This document shows, in pieces, positions 29,144-34,734 of a DNA stretch of 34,734 nt. Below the pieces are notes generated by a model. The model worked only from the letters and a program-made list of their open reading frames with translations, was not told the origin of the DNA and ran no database searches. A program made the position numbers and the translations under genes. Numbering within the stretch: position 1 is the first letter of the stretch; each line of letters starts with the position of its first letter. Source of the stretch: Sporisorium sorghi (lineage: Eukaryota; Basidiomycota; Ustilaginomycetes; Ustilaginales; Ustilaginaceae). The stretch is from NCBI GenBank assembly GCA_023212695.1, contig JALCCG010000229.1, positions 1 to 34,734 of the forward strand, written 5' to 3'.

Positions 29144-31735
29144 ATGGCTGCTCCAGGGACACCGCTCAACTCGACGGCGACGCAAGCCGTTGCCGTCTCG
29201 AACGTCGACGGTCAATCCGATCCTCTGTTCGCCTCAAAATCATCGCCCACACAGGCAAACGGACACACCTCGTCAGACACACATCTTTCCAGCAATGGCT
29301 TCAGCAGCAGCAGTGGGCCCAGCCGCGCCAACACGCCCGGTCAGGACCACATGCCGCTGACCATCCACACGGCCTCGCAACGCGGCGATCTGCCCGCCAT
29401 CATGCGCCTCGTCGACTCCGGACGCGCCACCGTCCATGACCGCGACGACGACAACATCACCCCTCTCCACTGGGCCGCCATCAATGCTCAGCTAGCCACG
29501 TGCCGCTACCTCCTAGACCACGGCGCCGAGGTCGACGCGCTCGGCGGCGATCTCGTGGCGAGCCCGTTGCAGTGGGCAGCGCGCAATGGGCATGTGTACG
29601 TATTGGAGCTGCTGTGCTCGCGTGGTGCAGATCCGACGATTACGGATTCGCAGGGTTTTAATGCGCTCCATCTCACGGTGCATTCGAGCGCGGTGATGCC
29701 GCTGGTGTTTATGCTGCAGCAGCCTGCGTTGAGCTCGCAGGAGGGGCTGGATTCGACCGACTCGCAGGGGCATACTGCGCTCATGTGGGCCGCGTACCAG
29801 GGCGACGCTATTTCGGTCGATATCCTGCTCAAACACGGCTCGGACGTGCACAAGCGCGATGGTGCCGGGCTGACCGCGATGCACTGGGCCGTGGTCAAGG
29901 GTAATCGGCTGTGTATTCGGCTTCTGGCGGATGCCAAGGCGGATCTGCTTGCGAAAGAGGACTCGGGCAAGACGCCGAGGGATATGGCGATCGAGCTCAA
30001 GTCGATCGGGGCGTATCGCAAAGCGTTGGCGGATATCGGGTTGGAGGAGGGTGGACGGCGCAAGCAGCGCACGTTTGGCGCGAGTGCGGATCGGACCGCA
30101 AGGCTGGCGGTGATGGTGGTGCCGTTCGTGGCGCTCGGATTGATCTTTGCGACGTTTGCGTCGTTGCCGTGGTATACGGCGACGCCGTTTGCGGCGGCCG
30201 AGTTCTTTGGGATGCATCACATTGTGACGCGCGTTATATTGGATCCGCAGGAGCACGACTTTTTGCAGCGCTCCAACTACTTTCTCGCCATCGTCTCTGG
30301 GTCTATTGCCTGGGTCGGGTGGGAGTGGGCGCACAAGCTCGCCTCGGGCACGCCGGGGTATGCGAGCAACAACCTCTTCTTTGCGCTCTCACTCATCGTC
30401 TGCTCGTGGAACCTGTTCAGATCAGCATCGATCTCGCCCGGCTATGCGCCGCTGGCCCCCTCGGCGCTGCACCGGCGCGAGACCGTCACGCAGCTCGCCC
30501 AACAGGGCCGTTTGAACGGGCAGACGTACTGCGTCGCATGCATGGCGCGCAAACCCATGCGCTCCAAGCACTGCAAGCTGTGCAAGCGATGCGTGGCGCG
30601 CCACGACCACCACTGTCCCTGGGTGGCCAACTGCATCGGCATCCAGAACCACCGCCAGTTCGTGCTCTTTGTCGGTGCGCTCGTCGTCGGCATTCTGCAG
30701 TTCATCTACCTCACCGTGGTCTACTTCACGATCAACGCTAGTGCGCGGTACGACGGGCCCGTGGACCCGACGTATCCCGTGGGCGGCCAGCGGGGCTACG
30801 AGCCGACGTGCCACCTGCCGTTCGCGTTCCTGTGCACCGCGGTGACGTACGACGCGTTCCTGCTGGGCGTGGCGCTGTGGGCGGCGCTGCAGCTCACGTG
30901 GACGGTTATCTTGTTGGTTGCGCAGGGTTGGCAGATCGCGCGCCAGATGACGACGCTCGAGGTGTCCAACCTGGGCCGGTTCGGGTTTATGGGCGGCAAA
31001 GGCGGGCAGAGCTATGCGGGGCAGACGAACTTCTTGGCGCAGCATTCGGCGGCGCAGCGCGGGGCTCAGCCGGCGGGCGGGGCGAGTGGTCGGCTGCAGG
31101 GGATTCAGAAGCAGTTCGATGCGGGCGAAGGGAACGCGCAGATCGACGTGAACCTGGGCGTGGGCGGGGAGGACGACGCTACCGCTGCTGCATCGGAAGC
31201 ATCGACGACGAGGCACACACATGCACATGGACATTCGAAGCTCGGGTTGGTCAGGCGCATCTGCTCGTCGTCCGGCGGCTGGCTGCTGAGCGTTGTCGGT
31301 CTCGACCTGTACACGCGCGGCAAGGCGGGCGAGGGGCTCAAGCGCGCCAGCGCCGCAGGGAATCCGTTCGACCACGGCATCCTGGCCAACTGCAAGGACT
31401 TCTGGTCCAAGGGCCAGGATCTAGCGATAGACTATAGGACGCTGTACGACCTACCCGCGGAGATCAGCCCGGGACACTGCCAGGTGGTGCCGTTCCTCGT
31501 GGATACCGTGACGGGCGGCGGTGGCGGGAGAGGATGGGCGAGAAGGTATGCGTCCGCGGGGCATGCGTATTCGCTGCTGAGGGGTGGCGAGGCGGAGGTG
31601 GACGAAGAAGAGGACGACGAGCGGACGGTAGAGGGAGGGCAGGGAGGAGGCAAGAGGAGATGGAGCATGTGGAGCAACCTCAAGAACGGCGGCGGTGGGT
31701 CCAAGGGCGGGGCGATCCTGCCGACGTCGGCGTGA
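29144..31735 (+). CDS. AKR1: Ankyrin-repeat DHHC palmitoyltransferase, Akr1 type
   Basis: 863 aa without introns. Akr1 is a Golgi membrane enzyme that attaches palmitate to cysteines of proteins such as casein kinase I. Residues about 69-300 are ankyrin repeats ([61 protein letters not shown]). Membrane helices follow at about 322-345, 382-400 and 408-425. The Cys-rich domain holds [16 protein letters not shown] and [17 protein letters not shown], with the catalytic DHHC at 488-491, then two more helices (about 505-530 and 560-600). The cytosolic tail is Gly-rich and acidic near the end. Yeast Akr1 has DHYC at the active site; this protein has the canonical DHHC. It converges on the beta-adaptin gene, 126 nt from stop to stop. 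Confidence 0.93.
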   Translation: MAAPGTPLNSTATQAVAVSNVDGQSDPLFASKSSPTQANGHTSSDTHLSSNGFSSSSGPSRANTPGQDHMPLTIHTASQRGDLPAIMRLVDSGRATVHDRDDDNITPLHWAAINAQLATCRYLLDHGAEVDALGGDLVASPLQWAARNGHVYVLELLCSRGADPTITDSQGFNALHLTVHSSAVMPLVFMLQQPALSSQEGLDSTDSQGHTALMWAAYQGDAISVDILLKHGSDVHKRDGAGLTAMHWAVVKGNRLCIRLLADAKADLLAKEDSGKTPRDMAIELKSIGAYRKALADIGLEEGGRRKQRTFGASADRTARLAVMVVPFVALGLIFATFASLPWYTATPFAAAEFFGMHHIVTRVILDPQEHDFLQRSNYFLAIVSGSIAWVGWEWAHKLASGTPGYASNNLFFALSLIVCSWNLFRSASISPGYAPLAPSALHRRETVTQLAQQGRLNGQTYCVACMARKPMRSKHCKLCKRCVARHDHHCPWVANCIGIQNHRQFVLFVGALVVGILQFIYLTVVYFTINASARYDGPVDPTYPVGGQRGYEPTCHLPFAFLCTAVTYDAFLLGVALWAALQLTWTVILLVAQGWQIARQMTTLEVSNLGRFGFMGGKGGQSYAGQTNFLAQHSAAQRGAQPAGGASGRLQGIQKQFDAGEGNAQIDVNLGVGGEDDATAAASEASTTRHTHAHGHSKLGLVRRICSSSGGWLLSVVGLDLYTRGKAGEGLKRASAAGNPFDHGILANCKDFWSKGQDLAIDYRTLYDLPAEISPGHCQVVPFLVDTVTGGGGGRGWARRYASAGHAYSLLRGGEAEVDEEEDDERTVEGGQGGGKRRWSMWSNLKNGGGGSKGGAILPTSA

Positions 31736-31861
31736 CCTTTCACTGAACAATGACGCACATTTAGACGCACTTACGAGCAATGCACACGATACACATCGCA
31801 CAGACACACGCGCGCGCATTTGAAACTGCATCATGGCATTGCAGTCATGGCTAGCTCGACG

Positions 31862-34051
31862 TCAATCGAGGAACGACGGGTTGGGCGTGGGCCGATCCGC
31901 CTGGTAGCGCGTGTTGGACGAGCCAAAGTCGTCGCCGAGCATGGCGTACGGGTCTGGCTCTTCGTCGCCTGCTGCTGGTGCTGCTGTGCCGTTGTGGTGG
32001 CCGTTGGACGCGAACGCTGCTCCTCCCGCTACAATCGGCTCGTCGTCCGCATCATCATCATCCTCCTCATTTTCACTTCCAGCACGCTCCTTGACCGCCT
32101 TCTTATCCTGCACTACCGCCCCCGAAGCACCCTCGTCGTACTGCGGCAGCTTTTCCGCATCGCTTTTAGCCGCAGCAGGCACGTTGAGGATCGGGCCGCG
32201 GACCAGCGGCTTGCTGTACAGGTGCGCCGACGCGTACCGCCTTGCGCTCTCGTCGAGTGCCGGCGAGTCCGGCATGTACCTCGCTTTGGCATTGCGGATA
32301 AAGGTCTGGGGCTGGCGGTGGAAGATGCTCGCGAGGCTGGCGCCGTGCAGAAGCAGCTGGTCGAGCAGCTGGCGGTCCATGCGGTCGGTCTCGGTGGATA
32401 TCGCCGGCTTGCCGCCCAACACGACGCCCCTTGCGGCCTCCGGATCCGTCGATAGCAGCCGCCAGTACATGAACCCCCTATCTCTCAAATCCGGATTTTC
32501 CACCTCCTCCGTAGCCCATTTCAAAACTTTGGGCACCAGCTCGGCGCCCGCCGTCGGCCGCTTCAGGAACAGCTTCACCGTCGCCGTCAAGAGCGCCAGC
32601 TGCACCTCGACCGGCTCTTCCAAGAATGTATACAGAAAATCTTCGAGCAGCTCGTCCGAGTTCTCGATACGGTCCGCATACTGGCCGATGATCCAGATCA
32701 TGGCCGCTTTGGCTTCGCTCTCGTCCAAGCTGTCGAGGTTCTCGCACAGCGTCGAGATGACGCTCTCGTACCGGTTGGGGTACTTGCGGAAGATATCTTT
32801 GATCACCACGATGGCTTCCTGCACTACGTAGTTGACCTTGGTCTGGATGAGAGCAAGCAGCGCCTGGATGCATCGGTCGGCGGAGGACTCGATCTTGATC
32901 GCCAATCGTCCGATGCTGCGCACAGCTTTGCGGGCAAAGTCGACATCGACCTCCGAGGCGTACTCGCGCAGCTCGGCGAGCACTTGTTCGACATTGCGCT
33001 CGTTGGCCAGGCGATAGATGATCTCGAGCTTGGCCATCTTGACGTAGATGGGGTCGTTGTACTTGCAGAAGAAGACCTTGACTTCGTTCTGCAGCACCAG
33101 CGGTCTTCGCTGGATCACGAGCAGGATGTTTCGTAGCGCGACGTACTGCACTTCGGGACCTGATGAGAGCAAGGTGACGAGAGGCGGCGAGAGCTTGCGA
33201 CAGAGTGACTCCTTGAACTCGGCACTGGCGATGTAGTTCATGAGGTATAGAATGACTTTGGTGGCGGTGAGCACGACGGCCGAGTTGGCGTGCTGCAGAC
33301 GAACGGCGATGCGCTCGGCCAAGATCTCGGCGTCGGCAAAGTCGGAGGGGACGAAGAACATGAGCGCTTCGAGGATGTAGGTCTGGCCCCACTCGGAGCA
33401 CTCTGCAAGTGCCGAGACGAGTTTGGAGGCTATCGTCAAGTTGAGCTTGAGCTGGATGTTGTCCGAACGTTCCGAGATCTCGACGAGCGCTGCTACGGCA
33501 TTAGCGACAACGGTAGGGTTGGCATCCGCGAGCAGATCCCTGAGCATGCCAATGAAAGAATGCTTTTCGATCAATCGCTTGTCGTGCATGTAGAGCTTTG
33601 CCACGCAGATCGCCGCCGTCTTGCGCACGTACGGATCCGCATCCTTAAGCGATTGCCGCAACGGATCGATGAGCGCAGCCAGCACACTGGGAACGTAGAT
33701 GTACGACATGGTGCGGATAGCAAGCGCACGAATCAGCGGGTTGCGGTCGTTGCAATCCGACAAGAAGCCAGGCACCGCGTTGGGCACGAGATCTGGCTTG
33801 GCACGCGCGTAGTTGATGAGATACAGATAAACCATCTTTTTGATCTCGAGCACTTGGATGTTCATGCACTGGACGACGTCGGTGAAAAGGGCAGACATGT
33901 CGTTGCCCATGGTGGCGTTGGCGATGATTTTTTTGAGCACGGTTTTCTTGCGGACCCATCCTTTGTCTTTTTTGTCGGCATTGAGCTCGGTGCGCAGCTC
34001 GTCGACCTTGCTGCGCTGGAAGAACTTGGCATCTTTACCAGAGTCAGCCAT
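31862..34051 (-). CDS. Beta subunit of AP-1 or AP-2 clathrin adaptor, without ear domain
   Basis: 729 aa without introns. Beta-adaptins are large subunits of the vesicle coat adaptors. Residues about 1-580 are the complete HEAT-repeat trunk, with family blocks SALFTDVVQCMNIQVLEIKK, NPLIRALAIRTMSYI, DPYVRKTAAICVAKLY, ANPTVVANAVAALVEIS, KYNDPIYVKMAKLEI, AMIWIIGQYADRIEN and PDLRDRGFMYWRLLS. After about 600 there is only a disordered, acidic hinge (SENEEDDDDADDEP) ending NPSFLD. The C-terminal ear of animal beta-adaptins is missing and I see no clathrin box of the LLNLD type. Length matches yeast beta-adaptins, so it is not truncated. Trunk sequence does not separate AP-1 from AP-2 by eye; the missing clathrin motifs favour AP-2 weakly. 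Confidence 0.9.
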   Translation of the reverse strand: MADSGKDAKFFQRSKVDELRTELNADKKDKGWVRKKTVLKKIIANATMGNDMSALFTDVVQCMNIQVLEIKKMVYLYLINYARAKPDLVPNAVPGFLSDCNDRNPLIRALAIRTMSYIYVPSVLAALIDPLRQSLKDADPYVRKTAAICVAKLYMHDKRLIEKHSFIGMLRDLLADANPTVVANAVAALVEISERSDNIQLKLNLTIASKLVSALAECSEWGQTYILEALMFFVPSDFADAEILAERIAVRLQHANSAVVLTATKVILYLMNYIASAEFKESLCRKLSPPLVTLLSSGPEVQYVALRNILLVIQRRPLVLQNEVKVFFCKYNDPIYVKMAKLEIIYRLANERNVEQVLAELREYASEVDVDFARKAVRSIGRLAIKIESSADRCIQALLALIQTKVNYVVQEAIVVIKDIFRKYPNRYESVISTLCENLDSLDESEAKAAMIWIIGQYADRIENSDELLEDFLYTFLEEPVEVQLALLTATVKLFLKRPTAGAELVPKVLKWATEEVENPDLRDRGFMYWRLLSTDPEAARGVVLGGKPAISTETDRMDRQLLDQLLLHGASLASIFHRQPQTFIRNAKARYMPDSPALDESARRYASAHLYSKPLVRGPILNVPAAAKSDAEKLPQYDEGASGAVVQDKKAVKERAGSENEEDDDDADDEPIVAGGAAFASNGHHNGTAAPAAGDEEPDPYAMLGDDFGSSNTRYQADRPTPNPSFLD

Positions 34052-34658
34052 GATGGCAGAGGCCAGCGGGATTGTGGCAGGTCAGCAGTCGCAGATGATG
34101 TGTGGTGGTGAGTAGGGGTGAAGGTGTCGGGGGCAGTGTTTTGAGCCAGTTGTAGCAAGGACAGAGATGTATCGAAAGAACAAAGGGAGGTTGGTAGAGA
34201 GAAAGTGATGAGCAGGAAGAAAGGAAGAAAGGGCAAAGTCGTCAAGGGTCTCTCTGTGACAGCGTGCTGCCTTTTGTCCCTTTGTGTGTGTGGAGAACGA
34301 GCGGGCCGGCCAACTCATGGCACAGCTTTTCCGCGCTCGCTGGTCCGTGCATGCACTCGAAAAGAGCAGATCGGCGATCGTTTTAACAATCGTGTTGGCA
34401 AGTTCGAATCAAACATTTACGACCAAAAATCGTCTCGGACGAGAATTGGACGACACCTCAGACCGTCGGCTGTGTTGACACGCGACCAAAAAACGTGCCA
34501 AAACGATTCCATGCAGGCCGGTCGTCCTCATTCTCAAACCATCTTGGCCTGTTTCATGCGTCGAGCCTTGTCCTTGTGTAATCACCCGCACCAGAGCAAT
34601 CGAACGGCCTGAGCAAGAGTCGGACGCTGGATGGATTTTTCCTTACACCAGCGACGGA

Positions 34659-34661
<3 letters not shown>
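34052..34661. promoter_or_regulatory. Upstream region of the beta-adaptin gene
   Basis: About 610 nt. The first 260 nt upstream of the start contain no ATG on the minus strand (nearest at 34316), consistent with a leader. On the plus strand this part is purine-rich. Nothing else is recognised; short frames further right look random. Confidence 0.5.

Positions 34662-34734
<73 letters not shown>
34662..34734. repeat. 73-nt poly-A run at the window end
   Basis: An uninterrupted A homopolymer from 34662 to the last base. It probably marks the end of a contig, where assembly stopped or a homopolymer was extended in error. It is not preceded by a gene 3' end on the plus strand, so a genuine polyadenylated insertion is not indicated. 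Confidence 0.9.

Noticed and set aside
34400..34420. AGTTCGAATC resembling a tRNA T-loop
   Set aside because: No matching acceptor stem, anticodon arm or D-arm could be placed around it, and the flanking bases do not form the T-stem.
1..34734. CRISPR array, rRNA genes or a complete transposon with transposase
   Set aside because: No regularly spaced repeats, rRNA sequence or transposase/integrase motif was seen. The 25.5-26.9 kb region may be a remnant of something mobile but shows no diagnostic domain.

Overview
The window looks like nuclear DNA of a smut fungus (Basidiomycota, Ustilaginales; Ustilago/Sporisorium/Moesziomyces type). The evidence is a fungal-specific elongation factor eEF3, an AreA/Nit2-type GATA regulator, very long intron-free reading frames on both strands, GC-rich coding sequence with CT-rich leaders, and short GTAAGT introns in two small secreted-protein genes. 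The genus cannot be fixed from sequence alone.

Layout, left to right. Positions 1-1160 hold nothing I recognise. From about 1174 to 3483 lies a tandem duplication of about 1.15 kb; each copy carries one two-exon minus-strand gene for a small secreted protein with exactly four cysteines (138 and 146 aa). Next come an Sfi1-type centrin-binding spindle-pole protein (3478-7515, minus) and eEF3 (8819-12112, plus), divergently transcribed. A 3.4 kb intergenic stretch follows, containing an assembly gap and a 1 kb leader without any ATG, and leads into a Nit2/AreA nitrogen regulator (15566-19819, plus). TRAPP II subunit Trs120 (20264-25285, plus) is followed by about 1.6 kb of odd, possibly decayed coding-like sequence with an inverted repeat. 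The last three genes are an RMND1/Mrx10-type mitochondrial inner-membrane protein (26899-28509, minus), an Akr1-type ankyrin-DHHC palmitoyltransferase (29144-31735, plus) and a beta-adaptin without an ear domain (31862-34051, minus). The window ends in a 73-nt poly-A run.

The large genes are conserved housekeeping functions: spindle pole duplication, translation elongation, nitrogen control, Golgi tethering, mitochondrial translation support, protein lipidation and vesicle coats. They do not form an operon-like unit. Trs120, Akr1 and beta-adaptin all act in the Golgi/endosomal pathway, but their closeness is probably coincidence. The part most likely to be new biology is the secreted-protein pair: coding sequence, intron position and phase, TATA box and both flanks are all conserved between copies, which fits a lineage-specific candidate effector family. 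Start codons were set to the first in-frame ATG; for Sfi1, Nit2 and Trs120 the open frames run further upstream but begin there only with TTG.
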